Source of the DNA: SB11 sp035906255
GTDB taxonomy: Bacteria > Bacteroidota > Bacteroidia > UBA8524
DNA: 64,000 bases
Direction of reading: 5' to 3'
NCBI GenBank assembly: GCA_035906255.1
Contig: JAMIFM010000037.1
Span: 124,001 to 188,000, forward strand
The number at the start of each line of letters is the position of its first letter. Position 1 is the first letter of the stretch. Under the pieces are notes generated by a model, which saw nothing but the letters and a program-made list of their open reading frames with translations, searched no databases and had not been told where the DNA came from. The position numbers were made by a program, and so were the translations under genes. Shown here in pieces: positions 36,034-44,267 of this stretch.

Positions 36034-36399
36034 ATGTCAAACGCAATTAACTGGTTCGAACTGCCTACCAACAATTTTGAGCGGGCAAAAGATTTTTATG
36101 GCAAAGTATTTAATACCGAGCTGCAAGAAATGGATATGCAAGGAGTTAAAATGGCATTTTTTCCGAGCGACCAAAACGGTGTAGGCGGCTGCATTACTCA
36201 CGGTGACGGCAATAAACCCAACGCTGAAGGTGCTTTGGTTTATCTGAACGGCGGAGAAGACCTTAACACCCCACTAAACCGTGTTGAAACAGCAGGCGGT
36301 AAAGTAATTATGCCAAAAACTTCTATCGGTGAAAATGGCAACATGGCCATTTTTATGGATACTGAAGGTAACCGTGTAGCTTTCCATTCAATGGGCTAA
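36034..36399 (+). CDS. VOC (glyoxalase/bleomycin-resistance fold) protein
   Basis: A 121-residue metal-dependent vicinal-oxygen-chelate fold protein. It has the family opening INWFELPTNNFERAKDFYGKVF and a second beta-alpha-beta-beta-beta unit ending MAIFMDTEGNRVAFHS. Members include glyoxalases and dioxygenases; the substrate cannot be told from the sequence. Stand-alone unit with its own promoter. Confidence 0.9.
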   Translation: MSNAINWFELPTNNFERAKDFYGKVFNTELQEMDMQGVKMAFFPSDQNGVGGCITHGDGNKPNAEGALVYLNGGEDLNTPLNRVETAGGKVIMPKTSIGENGNMAIFMDTEGNRVAFHSMG

Positions 36400-36406
36400 T
36401 TGTTTT

Positions 36407-36438
36407 AAACCCCCATTTGAAAACTCAAGTGGGGGTTT
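36407..36438. terminator. Hairpin between the convergent VOC and barrel genes
   Basis: Stem AAACCCCCA/TGGGGGTTT with an inner TTGA/TCAA extension. It sits 8 nt past the VOC stop and 34 nt past the minus-strand stop; tails are weak, so bidirectional termination is likely but not certain. Confidence 0.6.
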
Positions 36439-36471
36439 ACCAAAAAATGCCAAAGCATATCGGGTAATATT

Positions 36472-37074
36472 CTAAAATACCCACCGAGCCATAGCACCTG
36501 CACCAAAACCGCCCACGCTGCCGCCTATTGAATTGCCGCGATATTGTACGGTAGTAAATGCAAAAGGGGCAACGTTTAACTTTTCTTTCACTACCAAATT
36601 AAGGCGTGCCCCAAAAGTATTGCTCATGCGCCAATAGCTGCTTGATAAATCAACTGTAAGTAAGTTTACATAGGGGCTTATGGCCACATTATCGTTTATG
36701 GGGATATGGTAGCTTACCCCTTCAGGGATTACTGAGGAGATAAGTAAAAGTGCACAGTAGCTGTTATCAAAATTATTGTTTGATGCGTACACTGCCCCAA
36801 AACCTGCTACAGCACCACCGGCATACACTTTAAAATAATTAGGACCAAAAGGGTCAACAGCGTATGAAACACTGTATTCTAACGACCACCTGTTGGTTAA
36901 GAAGTATGAGGCAGAGATGCCGTAGATGTTTTCAAAAGCAGTACTTTTTCCCAACAATTGGGTTTGGTGGGCTAAGCCAATGGCAAAATTGCCACGTTTG
37001 AAAGGTTGAGCTGATAGTCCTTTACAAAGGACTATCAAGCAGCACAGTAACAACAGTTTATAAATGCGCAGCAT
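36472..37074 (-). CDS. Exported beta-barrel-like protein of unknown function
   Basis: A 200-residue protein with a signal peptide MLRIYKLLLLCCLIVLCKGL ending at SAQ, followed by alternating strands (FAIGLAHQTQ, YGISASYFL, WSLEYSVSYAV, FGARLNLVV) and a terminal aromatic residue (ARWVF), the mark of small outer-membrane beta-barrels. ATG 37074 begins just after the prfB stop at 37097; a longer in-frame reading back to 37113 overlaps prfB and is unlikely. No ligand or family is recognised. Confidence 0.7.
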   Translation of the reverse strand: MLRIYKLLLLCCLIVLCKGLSAQPFKRGNFAIGLAHQTQLLGKSTAFENIYGISASYFLTNRWSLEYSVSYAVDPFGPNYFKVYAGGAVAGFGAVYASNNNFDNSYCALLLISSVIPEGVSYHIPINDNVAISPYVNLLTVDLSSSYWRMSNTFGARLNLVVKEKLNVAPFAFTTVQYRGNSIGGSVGGFGAGAMARWVF

Positions 37075-37096
37075 AGGTTTGCAACGCAAAATAACA

Positions 37097-38186
37097 TTAT
37101 TTTTTGCTGCCAAACTCCATGAGGTAGGCTTTTATAAAACCGTCAAGGTCGCCGTCAAGAACCCCTTGTGCATTACTGGTTTCATAATCGGTGCGTACAT
37201 CCTTCACCAGTTTGTACGGGTGCAATACATAACTGCGTATTTGCGAACCCCATTCAATTTTTTTCTTTCCGGCTTCAACGGCTGCTTTTGCCTCGTTGCG
37301 TTTGCGAATTTCTACCTCGTACAATTGTGAACGCAGCATTTGCAAAGCACGTTCGCGGTTAGCACTTTGGCTGCGCTCTACCTGACAAACCACCACAATA
37401 CCCGAGGGTATGTGTTTCATCATTACTTTGGTTTCAACCTTGTTTACGTTTTGGCCGCCTGCACCGCCTGAACGGGCTGTGGTAACCTCCAAATCGGCAG
37501 GGTTTATTTCAATCTCTATACTGTCATCTACCACCGGGTACACATATACCGATGAAAATGATGTGTGGCGACGGGCATTGGCATCATAAGGCGATATACG
37601 CACCAAACGGTGCACGCCGTTTTCGCCTTTTAAATAACCGTAGGCAAACTCCCCGTCAATTTGCAATGAGCATGATTTTATCCCCGCACCTTCACCTGCT
37701 TGATAATCAAGTTCGGTTACTTTGTAGCCGCTTTTCTCACCCCACATAATATACATACGCATCAGCATTTCTGCCCAGTCTTGGCTTTCAGTTCCGCCTG
37801 CGCCTGCGTTTATGTTCACAATCGCGCTCAACTGGTCTTCCTCGCCGCTTAGCATATTCCTAAACTCAAGGTCTTCAACAGCGTCTAATGTAATTTTATA
37901 TTGGGGGTCAAGTTCCTCATCACCCGCTTCACCTGCTTGGGCAAACTCAAACAACACTGTCATGTCGTCAAGTTTTTGTTGCACAGCAGCAAAAGCATCC
38001 GTCCAAACCTTTTTGGTTTTTATGGCTTTAAGATGTTGTTCGGCTTTTTTGGGGTCGTCCCAAAACTCGGGGCGGTGACTTATTTCTTCTTCCTCAGCAA
38101 TTAATTCAAGTTTGGCATCAACGTCAAAGATACCTCCTCAAGGCCTCTACACGGCCCTTTAAATCTTTATATTGGTCGGTTGTCAT
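37097..38186 (-). CDS. prfB: Peptide chain release factor 2 (programmed +1 frameshift)
   Basis: RF2 reads UAA and UGA. The gene is in two frames. ATG 38186 opens 20 codons ending ...RRYL, then an in-frame TGA (38126-38124). A +1 shift over the T at 38126 continues with GAC (38125-38123) as DVDAKLELIAEEEE and runs to 37097, 362 residues in all. The site reads AGGAGGTATCTTTGAC, matching the classical RF2 autoregulation signal: internal Shine-Dalgarno, CTT slippery codon and UGA with following C. The catalytic GGQ lies in SGGAGGQNVNKVETK and the stop-recognition region is present. Low RF2 would favour the shift. A -7 box lies 8 nt upstream of the start. Confidence 0.95.
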
Positions 38187-38194
38187 AACAGGTG

Positions 38195-38202
38195 CAAAGG
38201 TA
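38195..38202 (-). promoter_or_regulatory. -7 box TACCTTTG of prfB
   Basis: Perfect consensus ending 8 nt before the ATG at 38186. Confidence 0.6.
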
Positions 38203-38231
38203 GGAAAATTTTTAACCTGTAGATGTTTGTC

Positions 38232-39512
38232 TTAATCCTCTTGTGCTAATACTTTTAGCCGCACCTCATCAATACGGGCACCTTCTTTTTTAAGGATTGT
38301 AATCTCAAATTGTTCAATGATAAGGGTTTCGCCCACATCAGGTATATCCTCGTGGTGCGAGATGATAAACCCGCCCAGTGTATCATAATCCCCTTCGGGA
38401 ATTTCAAGCGTGTAGTTTTCATTCAGATAATCCACTTCCAACCTTGCCGAAAACTCGTACTCATCATTGCCCAGTTCTTTCTCAAGCAATTCCTCCACGT
38501 CGTGCTCATCATCAATATCACCGATAATTTCTTCAATCACATCCTCAAGGGTTACAATGCCTGCCGTTCCGCCAAATTCATCCAGTATCAGGGCAATACT
38601 TTTACGTTCGGCAGTAAATTTTTTCAGCAACTCACTTGCAGGAGTAGCTTCCGTAACCATAATAATAGGGATAAGAATGTTTTTTATCTGCTTGGGGTGC
38701 TTAAACATATCTGCTTGGTGCACATAGCCTATAATATTATCTATACTATCCTTATACACTAATATTTTACTGTGGCCGCTTTCTATAAACGACTTGTACA
38801 ATTCATCAATCGGTTCTTCAAGTTCAATAGCCACAACCTCAGTGCGGGGCACCATACAATCCCTTGCCTTTAGTTTATCAAAATCAAGGGCATTTTTAAA
38901 CATCTCAGCATCAATATCCGCATCCTCTTCCAAATCCATATTGGCACTTTCAGTGATATAATGGTCAAGGTCGAGCCGCGAAAAGGCGTAGCTTTTTTGC
39001 TTTTGAGGGCGAACGCGGGTTACCAATGCTATAATGTTTATCGAAATCCACTCTACTAATCGGGAAATGGGGATAAACAGGTAATAAAAGACCTGAAAGA
39101 AGATGGCAAACCCAAACAACATTTGGTCGGGGTTGGAGCGGAAAAGTATTTTGGGTAAAAACTCGCCAAACACCAGCACAAAGGCGGTTGAAATAAAAGT
39201 TTGTACCAGCAGTATCACTGCTTCGTTTTGATAGTTTAAAGGTAAGATGCCGCGTATGGTACTTTCTAAAACAGCACCCATAAATATACCGTAAACAACT
39301 AATACTATGTTATTACCCACCAGTGTGGTGCTGATAAACCGCGAAGGTTCTTTTACATATACCGAAAGGATGCGCGCAATAAAGGAGCCTTGTTTGCTTT
39401 TTAACTCAATGCGCAGCTTGCTTGCTGTGATAAAAGCTATCTCAATTCCAGAAAAAAAGGCCGAAAGGGCAACGGTGATAAGTATTATAAGCCAACTACT
39501 ATAATAGTCCAT
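38232..39512 (-). CDS. CNNM/CBS-domain membrane protein (hemolysin/CorC family)
   Basis: A 426-residue inner-membrane protein. An N-terminal CNNM (DUF21) domain with about four helices (ALSAFFSGIEIAFITASKLR near the start) is followed by a CBS pair (about 205-330, with DCMVPRTEVVAIE and GTAGIVTLEDVIEEIIGDI) and a C-terminal CorC-HlyC domain ending in the acidic/basic LGGFIISHHEDIPDVGE strands. Relatives export Mg2+ or affect metal tolerance. It could be a GldE relative, but the CNNM helix sequence fits the general family better. Confidence 0.88.
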   Translation of the reverse strand: MDYYSSWLIILITVALSAFFSGIEIAFITASKLRIELKSKQGSFIARILSVYVKEPSRFISTTLVGNNIVLVVYGIFMGAVLESTIRGILPLNYQNEAVILLVQTFISTAFVLVFGEFLPKILFRSNPDQMLFGFAIFFQVFYYLFIPISRLVEWISINIIALVTRVRPQKQKSYAFSRLDLDHYITESANMDLEEDADIDAEMFKNALDFDKLKARDCMVPRTEVVAIELEEPIDELYKSFIESGHSKILVYKDSIDNIIGYVHQADMFKHPKQIKNILIPIIMVTEATPASELLKKFTAERKSIALILDEFGGTAGIVTLEDVIEEIIGDIDDEHDVEELLEKELGNDEYEFSARLEVDYLNENYTLEIPEGDYDTLGGFIISHHEDIPDVGETLIIEQFEITILKKEGARIDEVRLKVLAQED

Positions 39513-39562
39513 GCAGGGGTGTAAGGGTGACTAAGCACAAAGTAACGGTATTTTTTTTAAAT

Positions 39563-39654
39563 ACGGTTGAAACCGTCTTATACCAAAATTACAAACAGCG
39601 GGGGACTTTAGTCACCCGCTGTTTGTAATTGCATAGGTGACGGGTTTTAACCCG
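39563..39654. repeat. Three-hairpin palindromic element, copy 1
   Basis: Three dyads in a row: ACGGTT-GA-AACCGT (39563-39576); a 16-bp stem (39587-39602 with 39615-39630) whose centre holds GACTTTAGTC; and CGGGTT-TT-AACCCG (39641-39654). It lies between divergent genes. A copy with different arm sequences but the same plan is at 43506-43604. Confidence 0.75.
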
Positions 39655-39716
39655 CAGAAAATTAATTTTCTTATTTTATGTAATAAAGTGACTTTTATTA
39701 AAAGTGCTTGCAATTG

Positions 39717-39724
39717 TATGTTTG
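39717..39724 (+). promoter_or_regulatory. -7 box TATGTTTG of the flavoprotein gene
   Basis: Consensus -7 box ending 4 nt before TTG 39729. It overlaps the longer reading from 39708 and so favours the 39729 start. Confidence 0.5.
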
Positions 39725-39728
39725 CACA

Positions 39729-40871
39729 TTGGCAAATCTGTTCGACATAGCAATATTGGGGGGAGGTCCTGCGGGCAGCAGTGCTGCTTTAGGGTTAAAA
39801 GACTGCGGGTTGAAAGTTGCATTGATAGATAAGGCAGGATTTCCGCGTCATAAAACCTGCGGCGATGCCATACCCGGTCCTACATTAAAAGCACTGCGGC
39901 AAATTATCCCTGATTTTAATGTTGAACTGGAACAACTAAAGTTAAAGCAACACATTAAATACTGCCGGATTGTTGCCCCAAACAAGAAATCTATTGATAT
40001 TGAATGGAAGGCCGAGGCGTATAACTCGCCACGCTTGGATTTTGACGGGTTTCTTTTCTCACAAGTTAAAAAGCATACAACTACCGCAATTTTTGAAGGG
40101 TTTGAAGTAGGACAGATAACAAAAGAGGGTGATGTGTGGTTGCTGAAAAGACGGGGGAGCGAAGAGTATATAAAAGCCCGCTTTATTATTGGGTGCGACG
40201 GAGCAAACTCAGTAGTAGCAAAACACATTGATAATAGCCCGATAAACCGAGAGCGTTACTGCACAGCGGTAGCGGCATACTACACAGGCATAAACAGCGA
40301 TGTTTATACCAACAATTTTTATTTGTTTAAGAACTACTTGCCCGGCTATTTTTGGGTGTTTCCGTTGGGGAATGATACGTTTAATGTGGGGTTTGGAATT
40401 GTGGCCAGCGAAGCCGCCAAACACAACATTAAACTACGTGAGGTAATGGACGATATAATAGCCAATGAACCTGCTGTGGCACCGTTGTTTACAAATGCTA
40501 TACAAAGCAGTGATGTAAAAGGGTTTGGTTTACCCATTGGTGGTGAAAATGCCCCCATTAGCGGCGAAGGGTATATGTTGGCGGGTGATGCTGCTTCGTT
40601 GATTGACCCTTTGCAAGGACACGGTATTGATAAAGCAGTATATAGCGGGATGTTTGCTGCGCAAAAGGCTATCCAATGCTTTAAAGAGAATAACTTTTCA
40701 GTCGGGTTTATAAAAGGGTATGATGAAAAAGTATATGCCAAGTACGGGGCAGAGCTGCTCCGAAACTATCGGCTAATGCGTTTGCTAAACAAACAACCGT
40801 GGGTAGTGAATGCGGCTGCGCGTTTTGCAAATATCTCTGTGATTAAGAAAGCCGTGTTGAAGAGGTTTTAG
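39729..40871 (+). CDS. Geranylgeranyl-reductase-family FAD oxidoreductase
   Basis: A 380-residue flavoprotein. FAD-binding GxGxxG is seen in DIAILGGGPAGSSAALG, followed by HKTCGDAIPGPTLKAL, FIIGCDGANSVVAKH and a second FAD block MLAGDAASLIDPLQGHGIDKA. This arrangement belongs to the GGR/menaquinone-type reductase family that reduces isoprenoid chains or oxidises lipid-soluble substrates; the actual substrate is unknown. The start is uncertain: TTG 39729 gives MANLFDIAILGG, while the frame is open to TTG 39708. Confidence 0.85.
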   Translation: MANLFDIAILGGGPAGSSAALGLKDCGLKVALIDKAGFPRHKTCGDAIPGPTLKALRQIIPDFNVELEQLKLKQHIKYCRIVAPNKKSIDIEWKAEAYNSPRLDFDGFLFSQVKKHTTTAIFEGFEVGQITKEGDVWLLKRRGSEEYIKARFIIGCDGANSVVAKHIDNSPINRERYCTAVAAYYTGINSDVYTNNFYLFKNYLPGYFWVFPLGNDTFNVGFGIVASEAAKHNIKLREVMDDIIANEPAVAPLFTNAIQSSDVKGFGLPIGGENAPISGEGYMLAGDAASLIDPLQGHGIDKAVYSGMFAAQKAIQCFKENNFSVGFIKGYDEKVYAKYGAELLRNYRLMRLLNKQPWVVNAAARFANISVIKKAVLKRF

Positions 40872-41333
40872 TTTATTTTTTCTTTTTTGCTTGCCCAAAA
40901 AAGAACCAAAAAAAGGCAGGCTGTGAGAAATTTTCTATAAAGCTACGGAACCCTCAACCTCCGACAAAACAACTTGCCCAACCGCACAAACTAACCCTCC
41001 GCTGCTAAGACCTGTTTTGTCTTTCCCCAATCCTGCTTCCTTGTTTTAAAAGAATATTTCTCAAATGCCATCTGTGCTTTCGCCTCAGCATAACGTCCTG
41101 TAAAGCGTGTGCAGTTATAAAATTGTGTTTAGGTTTGTGCGCCAGTTGCATAGCGTAATTTTTAAGAGCTAATAATGGGTGGAGAACTTTGTCTGTTTAA
41201 AAATTACCAAGCAACAGCAAGAATTTTATAACGGTGCTGTTTGTGTGCTGACAAAACGCCTGACAGGACAAAGGGTTTTGTTTCCTTTTGCCCCTCAAAA
41301 GAAAAATAAAATAGAAGTTTTGTTTGACCAAAA
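40872..41333. other. Non-coding gap between flavoprotein and comB
   Basis: 462 bp without a supported gene. It contains T- and A-rich runs around TTTGCTTGCCCAAAAAAG and a second such tract near 41275-41310; these look like worn copies of a dispersed repeat. The short open frames here have no ribosome-binding site or protein-like composition. Confidence 0.6.
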
Positions 41334-42044
41334 CTAAACTTTTAAAGGTACCAACACCCCATCGCTGTAAAACGGAACAATATCCGTTACATCTAATTTT
41401 AAGCAAGTTGGCAAATCATCTATACCCATCTTTTCAAACCTTTGGGCATGATTACTATGGCGCATATATCCCTCAAGGTTTTGCGAAGCGGTTAAAAACA
41501 AATTCAACGCGGCTACACAACTGTCACTTTCCAAATTAAAATGCTCACGGATGGTATGCAACACTGCTCCTGCAAACACCGTATCTTCAAGGTTAAACTT
41601 ATTCTTCCATCCTGCACAGGCCAGTACTACAGGTTGATTCCAACCTACCAGCCAATTACATAAGGCACTTATGTTGGTAAATGCACCCGTTACAATTTTA
41701 TCGGCAGCCTTGCATTGGTGCAATGTATAAGTACCGTTGGTAGTGGTTAGCACCACCGTTTTTCCGTTTACAATTTCAGGCGTAAAACTTTCAGGCGAAT
41801 TACCCAGTGTAAACCCCTCAGCTATCATCCCTTCACGCTCGGCAGCCACTACATAATCTTTGCCCAAATACGTTTTAGCCTCCTCAATATTTTCAATAGG
41901 GATAATACGCTCGGCACCGTTCATAAACGCGTAGCACATGGTAGTAGTGGCACGTAGTATATCAATTACCACAACTACTTTGCCTTGCAAATCGTAATAC
42001 GGTATTAAGGCAGGGGAGAGGATTACTTCGGCAGTTGGTTTCAA
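41334..42044 (-). CDS. comB: ComB-family 2-phosphosulfolactate phosphatase
   Basis: A 236-residue Mg2+-dependent phosphatase of the ComB family. It has EVILSPALIPYYDLQGKVVVVIDILRATTTM at the start (quoted in two parts of the family block), then ERIIPIENIEEAKTYLG, GFTLGNSPESF and VLTTTNGTYTLHQ. ComB dephosphorylates 2-phosphosulfolactate in coenzyme M synthesis, but this organism would not be expected to make coenzyme M, so the true substrate may differ. TTG 42044 aligns with the family N-terminus; TTG 42080 is an alternative. It follows kbl after 143 bp. Confidence 0.85.
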   Translation of the reverse strand: MKPTAEVILSPALIPYYDLQGKVVVVIDILRATTTMCYAFMNGAERIIPIENIEEAKTYLGKDYVVAAEREGMIAEGFTLGNSPESFTPEIVNGKTVVLTTTNGTYTLHQCKAADKIVTGAFTNISALCNWLVGWNQPVVLACAGWKNKFNLEDTVFAGAVLHTIREHFNLESDSCVAALNLFLTASQNLEGYMRHSNHAQRFEKMGIDDLPTCLKLDVTDIVPFYSDGVLVPLKV

Positions 42045-42112
42045 AAAGATATTGGTTAGTGGTGTGGTTACCTCACCCAAGGCGCAAGGTTTACAATCTT
42101 TATTTAAAGCTG

Positions 42113-42135
42113 CCCTCTCCTTTTATAGGAGAGGG
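42113..42135. repeat. Hairpin between kbl and comB
   Basis: CCCTCTCC/GGAGAGGG, 8-bp perfect stem with a 7-nt loop, 53 nt past the kbl stop. The T tract after it on the minus strand is weak; it may be an attenuator or a dispersed repeat. Confidence 0.45.
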
Positions 42136-42187
42136 AGTGTTATGTTTTGTTCGGTTTCAAAAGTCCCTTTTAGGGGATATAGGGGCA

Positions 42188-43387
42188 TTACGCAGTTGCC
42201 TTCAACACACCTAATTCGCGGCCTACCTTGGTAAAGGCAGCCACTGCTTTTTCAAGGTGGTGACGCTCATGCCCTGCTGAAATTTGCACACGGATACGAG
42301 CCAATCCTTTAGCCACCACAGGGTAGAAGAAACCAATCACATAAATACCTTCAGCAAGCAGTTTATCAGCCATTTGCTGTGCTACCACTGCATCGTACAA
42401 CATAATGGGAACAATAGGATGCACACCGGGTTTAATATCAAATCCGGCTTTGGTCATTTCTTCACGGAAGTATTTGGTGTTTTCTTCCAATTTGTCGCGC
42501 AGTTCGGTAGTCTCGCTCAACATATCCAACACGGCAATACTGGCACCTGTAATAGATGGAGCAAGTGTGTTAGAGAACAAATAGGGGCGAGAACGTTGGC
42601 GCAACATCTCAATAATTTCTTTTTTACCCGATGTAAAACCGCCTGATGCGCCACCAAGTGCTTTACCAAGCGTTCCTGTAATAATATCTACACGACCCAT
42701 TACATTACAGTACTCGTGTGTACCGCGACCTGTTTTACCTACAAAACCGCTGGCGTGTGATTCATCAATCATCACAAGGGCTTTGTATTTATCGGCCAAG
42801 TCGCAAATTTTATCCAATTGGGCAATAGTGCCGTCCATGCTAAATACACCGTCAGTAACAATAATACGGTTGCGTACTCCTTGTGCTTCAATCAGTTTAG
42901 CCTCAAGGTCGGCCATATCATTGTTTTTATAACGAAAACGTTGCGCTTTGCATAAACGCACCCCGTCAATAATACTGGCGTGGTTCAGTTCGTCGCTAAT
43001 AATAGCATCTTCTTCATTAAACAAAGGTTCAAATACACCACCGTTAGCATCAAAAGCAGCCACATACAAAATGGTATCCTCAGTGCCTAAGAATTTGGCA
43101 ATCTTTTGCTCAAGCTCCTTGTGGATGTCTTGCGTACCGCAGATAAAACGTACTGACGACATACCATAACCGTGTGTATCAATATATTGTTTAGCAGCAG
43201 CAATTACTTTTGGGTGAGACGATAATCCCAAATAATTGTTAGCGCAAAAGTTTATTACCTCTTGTCCGGTGTTTAGCTTAATATCAGCACCTTGAGGTGA
43301 AATAATAATGCGCTCCTTTTTATACAGCCCGTTATCTTTAATGCTTTGCAGTTCTTGCTCTAAAATGGGTTTTAAGGTATCGTACAT
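42188..43387 (-). CDS. kbl: Glycine C-acetyltransferase (2-amino-3-ketobutyrate CoA ligase)
   Basis: PLP enzyme that splits 2-amino-3-ketobutyrate with CoA to glycine and acetyl-CoA in threonine breakdown. The 399-residue protein has INFCANNYLGLSSHP, DELNHASIIDGVRLCKA, MIDESHASGFVGKTGRG and the PLP-lysine motif GTLGKALGGASGG. The DELNHASIIDGVRL block distinguishes Kbl from the related serine palmitoyltransferase and AONS enzymes. No threonine dehydrogenase gene is in the window. ATG 43387 is the start. Confidence 0.95.
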   Translation of the reverse strand: MYDTLKPILEQELQSIKDNGLYKKERIIISPQGADIKLNTGQEVINFCANNYLGLSSHPKVIAAAKQYIDTHGYGMSSVRFICGTQDIHKELEQKIAKFLGTEDTILYVAAFDANGGVFEPLFNEEDAIISDELNHASIIDGVRLCKAQRFRYKNNDMADLEAKLIEAQGVRNRIIVTDGVFSMDGTIAQLDKICDLADKYKALVMIDESHASGFVGKTGRGTHEYCNVMGRVDIITGTLGKALGGASGGFTSGKKEIIEMLRQRSRPYLFSNTLAPSITGASIAVLDMLSETTELRDKLEENTKYFREEMTKAGFDIKPGVHPIVPIMLYDAVVAQQMADKLLAEGIYVIGFFYPVVAKGLARIRVQISAGHERHHLEKAVAAFTKVGRELGVLKATA

Positions 43388-43416
43388 AGCCGTTTTTTAC
43401 TATTAATGGTTGCGTA

Positions 43417-43424
43417 CAAAATTA
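43417..43424 (-). promoter_or_regulatory. -7 box TAATTTTG of kbl
   Basis: Matches TAnnTTTG, 29 nt before the kbl ATG. Confidence 0.5.
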
Positions 43425-43505
43425 TTGTTTTTGGGCAATGATTGGCGGATTGAGTGGAAATATTGGAGATTGTTTTGGTTACAGGGTGTTAAATCCTAAA
43501 ACTTC

Positions 43506-43604
43506 AATCGGATTAAAATCCGATTCTATGGCAATTACGGTGTGCGGCAGGACTTAAGTCCTGCCGCACACCGTAATTTTAAAAGCAGTAGGTTTCAACC
43601 TACT
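43506..43604. repeat. Three-hairpin palindromic element, copy 2
   Basis: Three dyads: AATCGGAT-TAAA-ATCCGATT (43506-43525); a perfect 46-bp palindrome (43533-43578) centred on GACTTAAGTC; and AGTAGGTT-TC-AACCTACT (43587-43604). It is in the gap between divergent kbl and the small lipoprotein gene. Same plan as 39563-39654. Confidence 0.85.
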
Positions 43605-43627
43605 GGTATAGTTTTATCTTCGCCCCA

Positions 43628-44023
43628 ATGAAACACATTGCTGTACTTTTCACCTTGTTATTGGTTTTTACTTCCTGCTCAAAACCTCCCGAAAAATTGG
43701 GAACGGATAAGTTTTTCTTACTGCTTAAAAACAAGCAAATAGATAAGGTGGTGCTAATAAATAACAAGGATGTTGAGTTTACCATTAAAAACAGCAAAGA
43801 GTACCCTACAGGAAAATGGTATCTGCTGCCACCCCTTACCGATAAAGATAAGTTTGTGGTTGAGGTTGATGCTGTGCAAACAGGGGTAACACCTGCGGAT
43901 AAAGTTAGCATACGTGAAGAAACCCGTGTGCCTTTTATTCGTCCGTTATTTAACTACTTGTTGCCAATTTTGGTGTTTGCAGGGTTGGTAATTGGCTTTT
44001 TACGATTGCGTAAAAGCAGGTAA
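43628..44023 (+). CDS. Small lipoprotein resembling the FtsH periplasmic domain
   Basis: 131 residues: signal peptide with lipobox-like FTSC (Cys17), a short domain, and one C-terminal membrane span (about 107-125). Residues 27-53, FFLLLKNKQIDKVVLINNKD and onward, line up with FtsH 76-102 in this window (VYEMLKSHDIEKIVVVNEKA), and the PLFNYLLPILVFAGL end matches the second FtsH span (LLWDFLSVFGPILII). There is no AAA+ or protease domain. It lies 244 bp before ftsH on the same strand. It could be a truncated paralogue that joins or regulates the FtsH complex; that is inference. Confidence 0.75.
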   Translation: MKHIAVLFTLLLVFTSCSKPPEKLGTDKFFLLLKNKQIDKVVLINNKDVEFTIKNSKEYPTGKWYLLPPLTDKDKFVVEVDAVQTGVTPADKVSIREETRVPFIRPLFNYLLPILVFAGLVIGFLRLRKSR

Positions 44024-44267
44024 GAAATCAAATACTGTCAAAGTTGCAGGTTTTTTAAACAATGGCAGCAAATGGCAAACCCGTGCAACGTTTCATCCGC
44101 TTAATTTCACGTTTTATCGGCACATACTGCCACGTGGATTGGTTTTTGTGTATCCGCCTTTGTAAGTTTGATTTTTTTAAAACGGATTATATTAAATAAT
44201 TTTGGGGCTTTATAGAAATTTTCCGACCCTTTTAGTAAGCACCCGCAAACAAGCCATAAGAACGATA

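Noticed and set aside
37097..38186. prfB as a frameshifted pseudogene, or a shorter gene starting at 37984
   Set aside because: The in-frame TGA is in the classical RF2 frameshift site, and the N-terminal 20 codons join the rest to give a normal-length protein.
41197..41406. Short minus-strand frame in the comB-flavoprotein gap
   Set aside because: It overlaps comB, has a low-complexity product and no ribosome-binding site.
42188..43387. Kbl as serine palmitoyltransferase or sulfonolipid synthase
   Set aside because: DELNHASIIDGVRLCKA and other blocks match true glycine C-acetyltransferase closely.
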